From Ferrimonas marina (GTDB lineage: Bacteria; Pseudomonadota; Gammaproteobacteria; Enterobacterales; Shewanellaceae), in NCBI RefSeq assembly GCF_900129905.1, contig NZ_FQXG01000001.1, forward strand, positions 186,001 to 250,000: DNA of 64,000 nt, given 5' to 3'. Under the pieces are notes generated by a model that did not search any database, was not told the origin of the DNA, and was given only the letters and a program-made list of their open reading frames with translations. Positions 43,792-53,166 of the stretch are shown piece after piece; position 1 is the stretch's first letter, and every line of letters begins with the position of its first letter. A program made the translations under genes and the position numbers.

Positions 43792-46700
43792 TCAGGCTGC
43801 CTGCAGTCGGGCGGCGCACACCTTGAATTCGGGGATCTTGGCATCCGGGTCCAGGGCGGCGTGAGTCAGCACGTTGGCCGCAGCCTCAGCGAAGTGGAAC
43901 GGCACGAACACCAGCCCCTGCTGCATCCGCTTGGTGATGAACACCGGCAGCTGGATCTCGCCGCGGCGAGTCGCCAGCTTGGCCATCTGGCCGTTGTGCA
44001 GGCCCAACGCCTGGGCGTCGTCTACCGAGATCACCACCACCGGCTGAGCCATCTCATCCAGTCCCGGGGTCTTGCGACTCATGGTACCGGTATGGAACTG
44101 GGCCAGCTGACGGCCGGTGGACAACACCAGCGGATACTCGTCACAGGGCAGCTCGGCGCTGGCCCGGTAGGGCACGGCGGCGAAACAGGCCTGACCGATC
44201 TTCAAAAACTCCGATTGGTGCAGGATGGGGGTACCCGGGTGGCTCGGATCCGGGCAAGGCCATTGCAGGCTCTCCTGCTCGGTACGATCCCAGCGGATGC
44301 CGCCGTAGCTCGGGGTGACCTTGCAGATCTCCTCGGTGATCGCCGCAGTGTCGGAGAAGGCCCAGCTCTGACCCATGGTCGCCGCTACCTGCTGCAGGAT
44401 CCACCAGTCTGGTTTGGCCTGACCCGGTGCAGTCAGGGCCGGACGCAGGCGCTGAACCCGACGCTCGGTGTTGGTGAAGTGGCCCTCTTTCTCCGCGTAG
44501 GCGAAGGCCGGCAGCACCACGTCCGCCAACTTGGCGGTTTCGGTGAGGAAGATGTCCTGTACGACCAAGAACTCCAGCTGGTCGAACGCCGCCAACACGT
44601 GGTGCTGATCCGGATCGGACAACACCGGGTTTTCGCCCATCACGTAGAGCCCTTTCAGCTGCCCCTCGGCCATGGCATCCACCATCTCGGTCAGCTTCAG
44701 ACCCGGCTCGGCGGACAGGGCGGTTTGCCAGTGACGCTCGAACCGCTCGGTGACCTCGGCATTGGGCAGCTTCTGGTAGCCCGGCAGGTAGTTGGGCAGG
44801 GCGCCCATGTCACAGGCCCCCTGGACGTTGCTCTGACCGCGCAGCGGGTTGAGGCCGCCGCCACGGATACCGATGTTACCCAGCATCAGCTGCAGGTTGG
44901 CCAGGGAGCGGACGTTGTTGGTGCCGTTACTGTGTTGGGTGATCCCCATGGCGTAGTAGATGGCGGTGCGCTCGGCCTGACCCAGCATGCGGGCCAGGGT
45001 TTGCAGGGTCTCAGTGTCGACACCGGTGACGGCGGCGACGTTGTCCAGCTGGTACTCATCCCGCATCAGCTCGGCTTGCAGCTGGTCAAAGTCCTCGGTG
45101 CGCTGGTCGATGTAGTGCTGATCCTGCCAGCCGTTCTCCAGGATCAATCGCATCAGGCCGTTGAGCAGCATCACGTCGGTGCCGGGGCGCTGGGCCACGT
45201 ACAGCTCGGCGTGGTTGGCCATGTCGATCTGGCGCGGATCAATCACCACCAGGCGGGCACTGCCCTGGGACACCACCTGCTTGAGGCGGCTGGCGATGAT
45301 CGGGTGGGCGTTGCTGGTGTCGGAGCCGATCACCACAATCAGATCGGAATCGGCGATGCTATCCAGATCGTTGGTCATGGCGCCGCTGCCGACCGCCGGC
45401 TCCATGCCGGTCACCGTGGTGGCGTGGCACAAGCGGGCACAGTGGTCGACGTTGTTGCTGCCCAACGCGGTGCGGACAAACTTCTGGAACACGTAGTTGT
45501 CTTCGTTGGTGGTCTTGGCAGAGGAGAGCCCCGCCAGGGCCTGACCACCGTGCTGGGCCTTAAGCTGACCCATGCGCTCCGCCACCAGGGCGATCGCTTC
45601 CTGCCAGCCGGCAGGCTGCAGCTCGCCGTTACGGCGGATCAGCGGCTGGGTCAGGCGGGCCTGATCGCCCAGGAAGTCAAAGCCGAAGCGGCCCTTGACG
45701 CACAGCATACCCTGGTTGACCGGTGAGCCTTCGACGCCGGTGATCTTGACCACCTTGTTGGCCGCCCGGTCGACATGCAGACGCACGCCACAGCCGACGC
45801 CACAGTAGGTACAGATGGTATCGACAGCTTCCAGTTGCGGCTTCTGACCGTGTTGATGCAGGGTCTTCTCGGTCAGTGCACCCACCGGACAGGCCTGGAT
45901 ACACATGCCGCACTGGGCGCATTGCGAGGAGCTGAGCAGCTCACCCTGGCCCACCCTGACACGGTTTTGCGCATCCTGGTTTTCAAAGTTGAGGACATTG
46001 TGCACGCCCTGCTGGCGGCAGGCCTGGACACACTGACCACAGCTGATGCAGCGGTTGGCATCCAGACGAATAAAGGGGGTGGACTCATCCAGCACCCGCT
46101 GGGGCCGGTGTACCTGCTCCAGATCGCTGTCCTGGATGCGGTATTCGCTGGCGTAGTCGCGCAGATCGCAGCTTTGGCTCTTTTGGCAGCCGCAAGCGAG
46201 GCAGCGGGCCGCTTCCTCGATCGCCTGGGCCTCGTTGAAGCCCAGCTCGACCTCGTCAAAGCCGGTGATCCGCTCCTTGCTGTCCCGCTCCGGCATCACC
46301 AGGCGGTTTTTGAAGGGCACCTGGTCCAGGTAGCGGGCTTCCACATCCGCCAGATCCTTGGCCTTGCGGGCGTTGAACTGGGGGCTGGGGGCGGCCAGCT
46401 GACCGGTCTTAAACAGGGTCAGCATCGCCTCGGCACCGCGGCGACCTTCGCCGATCGCCTCGACGGCGGTGGCCGGACCCAGGCGGAAGTCACCGATGGC
46501 AAACAGGTTGCCCTGACCCAGCTGCAGGGTCTCCGGGCTGGCATCGGCGGTGTTCCAGCGGGTCAGCGGCAGGGTGTCCTTGGGCAGCACCGACAAGTCG
46601 GTCTGCTGACTGACCGCCGGGATCACGGTGTCAAAGGCGTACCACAGGGTCTCGCCGGTGGGCACCGGGCGTCGACGGCCGCTGTCGTCCGGCTCACCCA

Positions 46701-47901
46701 GGGTGAGGCGTTCGATCTTAACCCGGTTGACCCGGCCGGCGTCGTCCGCCTGGTTCTCCACCGGGTTGGCGAGGAACAGGAAGTGCACGCCCTCTTGCTC
46801 GGCCTCGTGGATCTCGTAATCCTCCGCCGGCATCTCTTCCTTGGTACGGCGGTAGATCAGGGTGACCTCAGCGCCCTGGCGCAGCGCGGTGCGGGCACAA
46901 TCGATGGCGGTGTTGCCGCCGCCGATCACCGCTACCTTGCGGCCGGTGGCCATGGGTTCGCCGTGGTTGAAGGCTCGCAGGTAGTCGACCCCGAGGAACA
47001 CCCCGTCCAGATCGGAACCGGGGTAGTGCATTGGCATCGCTTTCTGTACGCCGATGGCCAGGCACACCGCATCGTACTGCTGCTGCAGGCTCTCCAGCTG
47101 GATCTCACGACCCAACTTGACGTTAGTGTGGATGGTCATCCCCGCCCGGCACATCTGCTCGATCTCCTGGGCCAGGGTGGCCTTGGGCAGGCGGTACTCG
47201 GGGATGCCGTAGCGCAGCCAGCCACCGGCCTCGGGCATGGACTCAAACAGGTCCACCTCGACCCCGGCGTGGCTCAGGTAGTAGCCGGCGGACAGGCCGG
47301 CGGGTCCGGCACCGATGATCGCAACCCGCTTACCCATGGGTTCGGCGATGGGGGCCAGGTGAGGTTGTTCAGTGCTGTTATCAATGTCTGCCGCGTGGCG
47401 TTTGAGCTGACGGATCGCCAACGGTTCATCCACCAGGCTGCGGCGACACTGGGACTCACAAAAGGCGGGGCAAACCCGACCAATGGACAGCGGCATCGGC
47501 AGCCGCTCCTTGACCACCGCATTGGCTTTAACCGCGTCGCCTTGGGCGATGTGGTAGAGGTAACTTTGCACATCGACCTGGGCCGGACAGGCGGTGGAGC
47601 AGGGGGCCTCGCAATCGGCCGCATGGTCGGACAGGATCTTCTTCAGTGCGCTGCGACGATGCTCGGTGATCGCCGGGGTGTCGGTGCGCACGGTGATCGG
47701 CTGCGCCAGGGTCAACTCACAGCTGCGCTTGAGCTCACCATCCACCTCGAGCACACAGAGATCACAGGGGGTCTTGGGCCCGTCCGTGTTGTGTTGGCAC
47801 AGCGCCGGAACGGTGATGCCTTGGGCCTGGACCCAGTCAATCAGCCGGACGCCGGGCGTGACTTGGTGCAGGGTCTCATCGAGTTGGACTTCAATCTTCA
47901 T
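43792..47901 (-). CDS. Formate dehydrogenase alpha subunit fused to a GltD-like NAD(P)/FAD module
   Basis: 1369 residues from the ATG at 47901. In order: 2Fe-2S domain (C35, C46, C49, C61); GltD-type Fe-S linker (C97, C101, C105, then C144, C148, C152); FAD and NAD(P) Rossmann folds (GAGPAGLSAGYYL near 197, GGGNTAIDCA near 327); two 4Fe-4S ferredoxin sites (C618-C628, C661-C671); and the molybdopterin catalytic domain with its own 4Fe-4S (C697, C700, C704, C734). The active site reads HCARLCHATTVTGM, so Mo/W is held by Cys825, not selenocysteine. Formate is presumably oxidised with electrons passed to NAD(P)+ in one chain. I recall a similar Shewanella fusion. No FDH beta/gamma or accessory genes adjoin. 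Confidence 0.9.
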   Translation of the reverse strand: MKIEVQLDETLHQVTPGVRLIDWVQAQGITVPALCQHNTDGPKTPCDLCVLEVDGELKRSCELTLAQPITVRTDTPAITEHRRSALKKILSDHAADCEAPCSTACPAQVDVQSYLYHIAQGDAVKANAVVKERLPMPLSIGRVCPAFCESQCRRSLVDEPLAIRQLKRHAADIDNSTEQPHLAPIAEPMGKRVAIIGAGPAGLSAGYYLSHAGVEVDLFESMPEAGGWLRYGIPEYRLPKATLAQEIEQMCRAGMTIHTNVKLGREIQLESLQQQYDAVCLAIGVQKAMPMHYPGSDLDGVFLGVDYLRAFNHGEPMATGRKVAVIGGGNTAIDCARTALRQGAEVTLIYRRTKEEMPAEDYEIHEAEQEGVHFLFLANPVENQADDAGRVNRVKIERLTLGEPDDSGRRRPVPTGETLWYAFDTVIPAVSQQTDLSVLPKDTLPLTRWNTADASPETLQLGQGNLFAIGDFRLGPATAVEAIGEGRRGAEAMLTLFKTGQLAAPSPQFNARKAKDLADVEARYLDQVPFKNRLVMPERDSKERITGFDEVELGFNEAQAIEEAARCLACGCQKSQSCDLRDYASEYRIQDSDLEQVHRPQRVLDESTPFIRLDANRCISCGQCVQACRQQGVHNVLNFENQDAQNRVRVGQGELLSSSQCAQCGMCIQACPVGALTEKTLHQHGQKPQLEAVDTICTYCGVGCGVRLHVDRAANKVVKITGVEGSPVNQGMLCVKGRFGFDFLGDQARLTQPLIRRNGELQPAGWQEAIALVAERMGQLKAQHGGQALAGLSSAKTTNEDNYVFQKFVRTALGSNNVDHCARLCHATTVTGMEPAVGSGAMTNDLDSIADSDLIVVIGSDTSNAHPIIASRLKQVVSQGSARLVVIDPRQIDMANHAELYVAQRPGTDVMLLNGLMRLILENGWQDQHYIDQRTEDFDQLQAELMRDEYQLDNVAAVTGVDTETLQTLARMLGQAERTAIYYAMGITQHSNGTNNVRSLANLQLMLGNIGIRGGGLNPLRGQSNVQGACDMGALPNYLPGYQKLPNAEVTERFERHWQTALSAEPGLKLTEMVDAMAEGQLKGLYVMGENPVLSDPDQHHVLAAFDQLEFLVVQDIFLTETAKLADVVLPAFAYAEKEGHFTNTERRVQRLRPALTAPGQAKPDWWILQQVAATMGQSWAFSDTAAITEEICKVTPSYGGIRWDRTEQESLQWPCPDPSHPGTPILHQSEFLKIGQACFAAVPYRASAELPCDEYPLVLSTGRQLAQFHTGTMSRKTPGLDEMAQPVVVISVDDAQALGLHNGQMAKLATRRGEIQLPVFITKRMQQGLVFVPFHFAEAAANVLTHAALDPDAKIPEFKVCAARLQAA

Positions 47902-47988
47902 GGGGGATCCAGTTACGCGGGGAAACTTCACAAAACTTTACGGATGCTAACACTGCTGGACCGCTGAGGGGCCCAGAACCCCTGGGGA

Positions 47989-48004
47989 TGTGATGGGTAT
48001 CACG
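47989..48004. promoter_or_regulatory. Candidate CRP site upstream of fdhA
   Basis: TGTGA-TGGGTA-TCACG matches the CRP consensus TGTGA-N6-TCACA in nine of ten core bases, 88 bases before the fdhA ATG. CRP governs many anaerobic respiration genes in Shewanella, so this fits. The inner ATGGGTA also equals a NarL-type heptamer (TACCCAT) in reverse, so nitrate control is an alternative. Not tested. Confidence 0.5.
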
Positions 48005-48310
48005 CCGAAATCGCGCTGGTCTGATGACCGGGCTCGAATCCGTCTCAGTGCCGTTGCGCAGGCCTTGCCAGTGGTGAGGAGGTGTGGGGAAAGCGGTTGG
48101 TTTCGGGGGCGAATTCGCCCTATCCGCGGGGCTAACGACCGAACAGGATGCAGTCGCGAGTGGGTGGGTCTAAATCGCCCATTATGGCGTCAATTTTCGC
48201 CCGGTCAAAGCAAAAAATTTTGATCGCAAAGAGAGGAAATTTTTGTTTTTAAACTGTCATTTGCCGCGACTATATTCTGCCGAAAATCGAACCTTTCGGG
48301 AGCGTAAGCA
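48005..48310. promoter_or_regulatory. 306 bases between the fdh CRP site and maoP; promoter region
   Basis: No gene supported. The right half (48200-48280) is strongly AT-rich and contains an imperfect inverted repeat TCAAA...TTTGA around 48206-48224, then TATATT at 48271-48276, a possible -10 about 35 bases before the maoP ATG. In E. coli the maoS site lies just upstream of maoP, so this is where an equivalent would sit. Confidence 0.4.
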
Positions 48311-48664
48311 ATGAGCCTAGCCATAACGGTAGAGAGCTTTCAGTGTAAAGGCATTTTCAGCGACCGCCGCTTTCCCCGCGGTCTGGCCAGAGCGGGCATG
48401 TTCACCCTGACCGAGGCGCAACTGCTGGAGCGCCATGGGCGGGCCTACCAGGCACTGTCTGAAGGGACCCAGGCGCCACAAGATGAGACCGAGCAACACT
48501 TTGTTCAGGTTGCCCACGGCGAAGCGGAGCCACAATCCATGCATGAGAAGGTGTGGCTGAAGTACCAGAAGTCATTGACTCGTCGCAGCTACTGCCTGAC
48601 CTCGTCCAATCGCCAGGACGCTGAAGAGAGCCGCTACCAAAGCGAGCCGCTGGATCTGGACTGA
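48311..48664 (+). CDS. maoP: MaoP (YifE) family Ori-macrodomain protein
   Basis: 117 residues. It aligns with E. coli YifE/MaoP (112 residues): a basic RRFPRGLARAGMFTLTEAQL stretch against [20 protein letters not shown], then LLERHG-YA, a Glu-rich middle (DETEQHFVQVAHGEAEP) and VWLKYQK. MaoP acts with the DNA site maoS to organise the origin region of the chromosome as a macrodomain. GGGAG ribosome site. It converges with the photolyase gene three bases beyond its stop, with no terminator between them. Confidence 0.9.
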   Translation: MSLAITVESFQCKGIFSDRRFPRGLARAGMFTLTEAQLLERHGRAYQALSEGTQAPQDETEQHFVQVAHGEAEPQSMHEKVWLKYQKSLTRRSYCLTSSNRQDAEESRYQSEPLDLD

Positions 48665-48667
48665 TCG

Positions 48668-50212
48668 CTACAGGCCGTCCAGGTTGTCCAGGCAGTGCTG
48701 GGCGTGGTCCAGTACTGCCTGGCGCTGTTCCGGCTCGCGGTTGTCCCAACCCCGATAGACCATGCGGGTGCGGGGATTGCGGTCCAGCACCTCACGGTGA
48801 CGTACCATAAAGTGCCAGTACAGGCTGTTCCAGGGGCAGGCATGCGGGCCGGTTTTCTCCTGTACCCGGTAGCGACAGCTCTGACAGTGATCACTCATCT
48901 TGTTGAGGTAGTTGCCGCTGGCGGCGTAGGGCTTGGAGGCCAGCAGGCCACCATCGGCGTACTGGCTCATCCCCCGGGTGTTGGGTAGCTCAACCCATTC
49001 GATGGCATCCAGGTAGATCCCCAGGTACCACTGGTCGACCTCATCCGGATCGGCGCCGATCAACAGGGCAAAGGTGCCGGTCACCATCAGCCGCTGGATA
49101 TGATGGGCGTAGCCCCATTCCAGTGACTGACCGATGGCCTGGCTAAGGCAGCGCATCTGGGTTTCGCCACTCCAGTAGAAGGCGGGTAGCGCTCGCTGGG
49201 CATTGAAGAAGTTGAGCCGCTCGTAGCCGGGCATATTGGCCCAGTAGATCCCCCGCACGTACTCCCGCCACCCCAGGATCTGACGAACAAAGCCCTCCAC
49301 CTGGGCCAAAGTGATGGCCTCGTCTTGGCGGTATTGACCGATGACGGCCTCGATCACCTCCATCGGGTGCAGCATCTTGGTATTGAGAGAGAAGCTCAAC
49401 CGGGCGTGAAACAGGCTCCAGCTGTGGGGCGACTGATCGGTCATGGCGTCCTGGTAGGTGCCGAAGTGTCGCAGCCGGTGCTGGCAAAAGTCCTCAAGCA
49501 TCTGCAGCGACTGGTCCCGGTTGATGGGCCAGGCCAGCCGCTCTGGCGCCGCACCAAAGCGGGCCACCTTATGGCGATCCAGCCGCTGCAAGATATCCCC
49601 CACCGGGTTGTCAAAACACAGCGGCGCGGGCACCTGGGCCAGAGCCTCGGCATTGAGGGCATGGCGGTTGTCCTGATCGTAGTTCCACTTTCCTCCCTCG
49701 GGCTTGTCGCCAGTCATCAGCAGGTTGTAGCGCTGGCGCATACGCCGATAGAAGGGCTCCATGCGGTGGGCCTTGCCACGCTGAAACTGGCGCTCGATCT
49801 CCTCAAAGGGCAGCAGGAAGTGTTCGCTGTCGCACATGCTAATGGACACCGGCAGGGTCATATCGGCCAGCTGGGCCAGCAGGCGGTATTCATCAGGTCG
49901 TTGGCACTCGATGCGCGTCACCCGGTGCTGCTCGGCCAGGGCGGCCAGTAGGGCGGGCAGGTCAGGGTAGGCGGCGGTGTCATCCAGGGTCAGGTGCAGC
50001 ACCCTATGCCCCTGCTGGGTCAGCTGCTGCGCGAAGGCCGCCATGGCGGCGAAGAAGGCGCAGAGTTTCTGGCTGTGATGGCGGACATAGCCGGTCTCCT
50101 GGTGCAACTCGGCGACCAGGTAAAGCACGCCGTCATCGACCTGCTGGAACCAGCTGTGCTGCAGATTGAGCTGATCCCCCAGGATCAATCGCAGGCAGTG
50201 AGTGTGGGGCAT
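48668..50212 (-). CDS. Iron-sulfur bacterial photolyase/cryptochrome (FeS-BCP, PhrB type)
   Basis: 514 residues from the ATG at 50212 (AGAGGA upstream). The family of Agrobacterium PhrB: N-terminal [15 protein letters not shown], an FAD-binding helical domain with [13 protein letters not shown] and [12 protein letters not shown], and the four cluster cysteines, one in QMRCLSQAI and three in [21 protein letters not shown]. Known members repair (6-4) photoproducts with light. The start overlaps the DUF2256 gene, so the two are translationally coupled. Last of a run of light-repair genes. Confidence 0.92.
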   Translation of the reverse strand: MPHTHCLRLILGDQLNLQHSWFQQVDDGVLYLVAELHQETGYVRHHSQKLCAFFAAMAAFAQQLTQQGHRVLHLTLDDTAAYPDLPALLAALAEQHRVTRIECQRPDEYRLLAQLADMTLPVSISMCDSEHFLLPFEEIERQFQRGKAHRMEPFYRRMRQRYNLLMTGDKPEGGKWNYDQDNRHALNAEALAQVPAPLCFDNPVGDILQRLDRHKVARFGAAPERLAWPINRDQSLQMLEDFCQHRLRHFGTYQDAMTDQSPHSWSLFHARLSFSLNTKMLHPMEVIEAVIGQYRQDEAITLAQVEGFVRQILGWREYVRGIYWANMPGYERLNFFNAQRALPAFYWSGETQMRCLSQAIGQSLEWGYAHHIQRLMVTGTFALLIGADPDEVDQWYLGIYLDAIEWVELPNTRGMSQYADGGLLASKPYAASGNYLNKMSDHCQSCRYRVQEKTGPHACPWNSLYWHFMVRHREVLDRNPRTRMVYRGWDNREPEQRQAVLDHAQHCLDNLDGL

Positions 50213-50346
50213 TGCCGGTTCCTCTGTTGTCGACATCGATGTGAACAGTAGCGTACCTCGTCCCAACAGCGGGCCCAACGGCGGCGCCAAAGAAAGGGGC
50301 GGCGGCACACCGGACAGGTCTTGCTGGGCCGCTCGCTGGGCTTCAT
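50185..50346 (-). CDS. DUF2256 zinc-ribbon-like protein
   Basis: 53 residues, too short for usual ORF calling. It reads [20 protein letters not shown] then [20 protein letters not shown], the exact DUF2256 pattern (CPVC...[15 protein letters not shown]). Two CXXC-like pairs (C11/C14, C34/C38) could bind zinc. The ATG overlaps the stop of the photolyase gene (ATGA) and its 3' end overlaps the FeS-BCP start by 28 bases. DUF2256 genes usually sit next to FeS-type photolyases, which supports a shared function, perhaps with DNA or the cofactor. Confidence 0.88.
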   Translation of the reverse strand: MKPSERPSKTCPVCRRPFLWRRRWARCWDEVRYCSHRCRQQRNRQCPTLTACD

Positions 50347-51788
50347 CGCCTCACCCCACTGCCGGGATTGACGTGACGGGACAGGATCCGCTGGGCCTCA
50401 TGCTGCACCGCGGGGCGCTGACGCCACTGCCACAGCCGCTCGCTGGCATTGCGGCCACTTTGCTGAGGGTCGAACAAGGGAGCTGGATAGCTCTGGCCCG
50501 GGGTGAAGCGATACCAGCTTTGCTCCATCGGTGTCAGGGTCCAGGGCTGGAGCATCAGTTCGGTGGGCAGATGACGCAGCTCCGGCAGCCAGCGCCGGAC
50601 AAACTCACCCTTGGCGTCGTGCAACAGGGCCTGGCGGGTCGGGTTGTAGACCCGCAGCGCGTGGGTCCCCACCAGTCCGGCCTGCATCTGCACCTGGGGG
50701 TAGTGGATCCCCGGCTCGAAGTCGAGAAACAGCCGGGCAAGGTGTCTGGCGCCGGCCTGCCAGGGCAGGTTCAGGTGGTGGCACAACACGCTCACCAGCA
50801 TCGCCCGCAGGCGAAAGTTGATGAAGCCGGTGTGTTGCAGGCAGCGCATCGCCGCATCCACCAGGGGCAGACCGGTTTGGCCCTTCTGCCAGGCGCGCAA
50901 CAGGGCGTCGGCCTTAGTATCGTCACGGAACTGCCAGCCCAGGTAGCCCCGGTTGACCGGCCGGTGCTCCATGGCGCACTCGCTTTCGAACTTCTGGATA
51001 AAGTGGCTGCGCCACTGCAGGCGGTCGACAAAGGCCCGTCGGCCCGGGTGGGCAAAGGCGCGACTGGCCTGCACCAGCTGGCGCACGCTGAGATTTCCCC
51101 AGGCTAAATAGGGCGAGAGCCGGGAGCTATGACTGCGGCTGCTTTGTGGCGTACTCAGGGTGGCAGGGTAGGCCTGGCAGCGGTAGTGCTGAAACTCCCT
51201 CAGCCACTGGCGCGCCTGCAGTTCGCCGCCCTGCTGGAACTGACTATCGTTGCCCAGCTGCGGCAATGGCTGTTGCAGGGACTCAACTGGGGCCGGACGC
51301 AGTCGCCAAAGTGCGGGATGGGCCTGTGGCGCGTGCTGTACCTGCTGCCAGTGCTGGCGCCAGTGGCGCCGATGGCGCAGGCCTCGAACGACGCCATCGC
51401 TGGGCCACTCCTGCCAGGGGATCCCCTGCTGCTGGCACCAGCGGGCGACCTCACGGTCCCGCTGGAAGGTGACCGCCAGGCCGGTCTCCTGGTGGCTGAG
51501 CAGCCGTGCGATGCCAAGCCGCTGATGGAGCAGAGCGAGGGTGCGCAGGGCACTGTCGTTGCGCACCAGCAACTGGGCACCGAAGGGGGCTAACTGCTGC
51601 TGCATCTGCTGCAGCGATTGGCGGACGAAGCGCCAGTGGCGAAGGCTGTAGTGGGGATCGGCCAGCAACTCCGGCTCGAAGCAGTAGAGCAGCACCGTGG
51701 GCAGCTCGCTTTGGCAGGCTTGCCTCAGCGGTTCATGATCCGCCAGGCGCAGATCGCGCTTGAACCACACCACCTGGACCGCGCTCAC
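50343..51788 (-). CDS. Deoxyribodipyrimidine photolyase / cryptochrome family (class I-like)
   Basis: 481 residues, GTG start at 51788 overlapping the cryptochrome-DASH stop (GTGA). N-terminal antenna domain [19 protein letters not shown] and C-terminal FAD domain ([59 protein letters not shown]). The sequence is closer to the proteobacterial plant-cryptochrome-like/FAD photolyase group than to E. coli PhrB, so CPD repair or signalling are both possible. Tail NPSGR...HP-type Trp ladder not checked. Confidence 0.87.
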   Translation of the reverse strand: MSAVQVVWFKRDLRLADHEPLRQACQSELPTVLLYCFEPELLADPHYSLRHWRFVRQSLQQMQQQLAPFGAQLLVRNDSALRTLALLHQRLGIARLLSHQETGLAVTFQRDREVARWCQQQGIPWQEWPSDGVVRGLRHRRHWRQHWQQVQHAPQAHPALWRLRPAPVESLQQPLPQLGNDSQFQQGGELQARQWLREFQHYRCQAYPATLSTPQSSRSHSSRLSPYLAWGNLSVRQLVQASRAFAHPGRRAFVDRLQWRSHFIQKFESECAMEHRPVNRGYLGWQFRDDTKADALLRAWQKGQTGLPLVDAAMRCLQHTGFINFRLRAMLVSVLCHHLNLPWQAGARHLARLFLDFEPGIHYPQVQMQAGLVGTHALRVYNPTRQALLHDAKGEFVRRWLPELRHLPTELMLQPWTLTPMEQSWYRFTPGQSYPAPLFDPQQSGRNASERLWQWRQRPAVQHEAQRILSRHVNPGSGVRR

Positions 51789-53083
51789 TGGGCGGCGCTC
51801 CTTGGCCAGTCGGCGGCGTCCATTGAGTCCAGCTGTGGCGGCGCGATTTGCCCGGCCCAGCGGGCGACGAAGTCCCCGTCAGGGTCGTAGATCGCCTGCT
51901 GCTTATCCAAATCAAAGTGTCGCCAGCCACGGGGATCGGCCCCCACCCCGGCCAGGTACTGCCAGTTGCCCCAGTTGCTGCCCACGTCGTAATCGATCAG
52001 CTGCTGTTGGAAGAAGGCGGCACCGTAACGCCAGTCTAATCCCAACTCATGGACAAAGGCGCTGGCGGCCCACTGCCGACCGCGGTTGGAGAGGTAACCG
52101 GTCTGGTTAAGCTGACGCATGCAGGCGTTGATCACCGGATAGGGGGTCTGGCCCTGGCACCACTTGGCAAAGCGCTCCGGGTAGAAGCTGGAGGGGGGCG
52201 CCGAGGCTTTCAGCCCGCGCTTTCGAAACAGCGCAGCACCGTGGCGCAGCGCATACCACTGGAAGTACTCCCGCCACAGCAGCTCAAACCGGATCCATTG
52301 GGTCGATTCGTTCTGGCCCTGGTCCTGCTCGTGACGCTGCAGTGCCTGCTGTACCTGGACAGGGGAGAGGCAGCCGTGACTCAGCCACAGCGACAGCTTG
52401 GTGGAGTTGTGCCAGCCCAGCAGGGCATTACGGGTTTCTTTGTAGGTTTGTGGCTGGGGGCCGGTGAAATAACGATTGAGCTGCAGCAGGGCAGCGCCTT
52501 CCCCGCCCCGGGGGCCGTCACCCTCGGGATTGAACGCCTGATAGCTTGGCAGCGGCGGTGGTGGTGGCAGTACCGACACCGGCACCGCCCGGGCACGATC
52601 CGGCCAGTCCTGCGTGCGGCGGCGGAACTTACTGAAAGTATCGGGCAGTTGTTCCAGCTCAAACGGCAGGTTGTCGAACAGGCCGCGACCGGGCACCTCG
52701 AGCCACTGCACATCCGGCCAGCGAGCCGTCAGCCGCTGCCACAGCTGTTGTTCATCCCAACCCACCGCCTGGGTGCGTACCACCCGGGAAACCCGGTGTT
52801 CGGCAATCAGCTTGTCGAGTGCGTGCTCTAGTGGCTGTGGGCACAACAGTAGGCGTTGGCCGCGGGTCTCCAGCCTCAGTGCCAGGTCATCCAAACACTG
52901 CTGCAGGAAGCGGCGACGATGGGGCCCGATAGACTGCAGGCCATAGCGGTTGGGTCGGGTTGTTGTGGCGGGGGAGGGGGCGACACACAGTAGCTGATCG
53001 GTACGCTGTATCGCCTCGACCAGGGCCGGATTGTCATCCAGCCTCAGATCTTCGCTGAACCAGAATAGGGTGGTGTGTGCCAT
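51785..53083 (-). CDS. Cryptochrome DASH
   Basis: 432 residues from the ATG at 53083 (CAGGAG upstream). Highly similar to Vibrio cryptochrome-DASH: LFWFSEDLRLDDNPALVEA, LPFELEQLPDTFSKFRR, NESTQWIRFELLWREYFQWYA, NQTGYLSNRGRQWAASAFVHELGLDWRYGAAFFQQQLIDYDVGSNWGNWQYLAGVGADPRG. DASH proteins bind FAD and an antenna folate and repair CPD in single-stranded DNA. First of three overlapping photolyase-family genes, 83 bases after the SDR gene. Confidence 0.94.
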   Translation of the reverse strand: MAHTTLFWFSEDLRLDDNPALVEAIQRTDQLLCVAPSPATTTRPNRYGLQSIGPHRRRFLQQCLDDLALRLETRGQRLLLCPQPLEHALDKLIAEHRVSRVVRTQAVGWDEQQLWQRLTARWPDVQWLEVPGRGLFDNLPFELEQLPDTFSKFRRRTQDWPDRARAVPVSVLPPPPPLPSYQAFNPEGDGPRGGEGAALLQLNRYFTGPQPQTYKETRNALLGWHNSTKLSLWLSHGCLSPVQVQQALQRHEQDQGQNESTQWIRFELLWREYFQWYALRHGAALFRKRGLKASAPPSSFYPERFAKWCQGQTPYPVINACMRQLNQTGYLSNRGRQWAASAFVHELGLDWRYGAAFFQQQLIDYDVGSNWGNWQYLAGVGADPRGWRHFDLDKQQAIYDPDGDFVARWAGQIAPPQLDSMDAADWPRSAAQ

Positions 53084-53166
53084 AGCTGCTCCTGTTGCCT
53101 CTGCCCCTGTTACGCGGTGGCAGGGGGTTTGGCTCAGGCACACCCACCCGGGTGCGAGTTTTGCGG

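Noticed and set aside
45775-47967. 730-residue open frame antisense to the formate dehydrogenase gene
   Set aside because: Its composition (Gly/Leu/Gln/Val-rich, no motifs) is what antisense frames of GC-rich genes give, and the opposite frame encodes a complete well-known enzyme.
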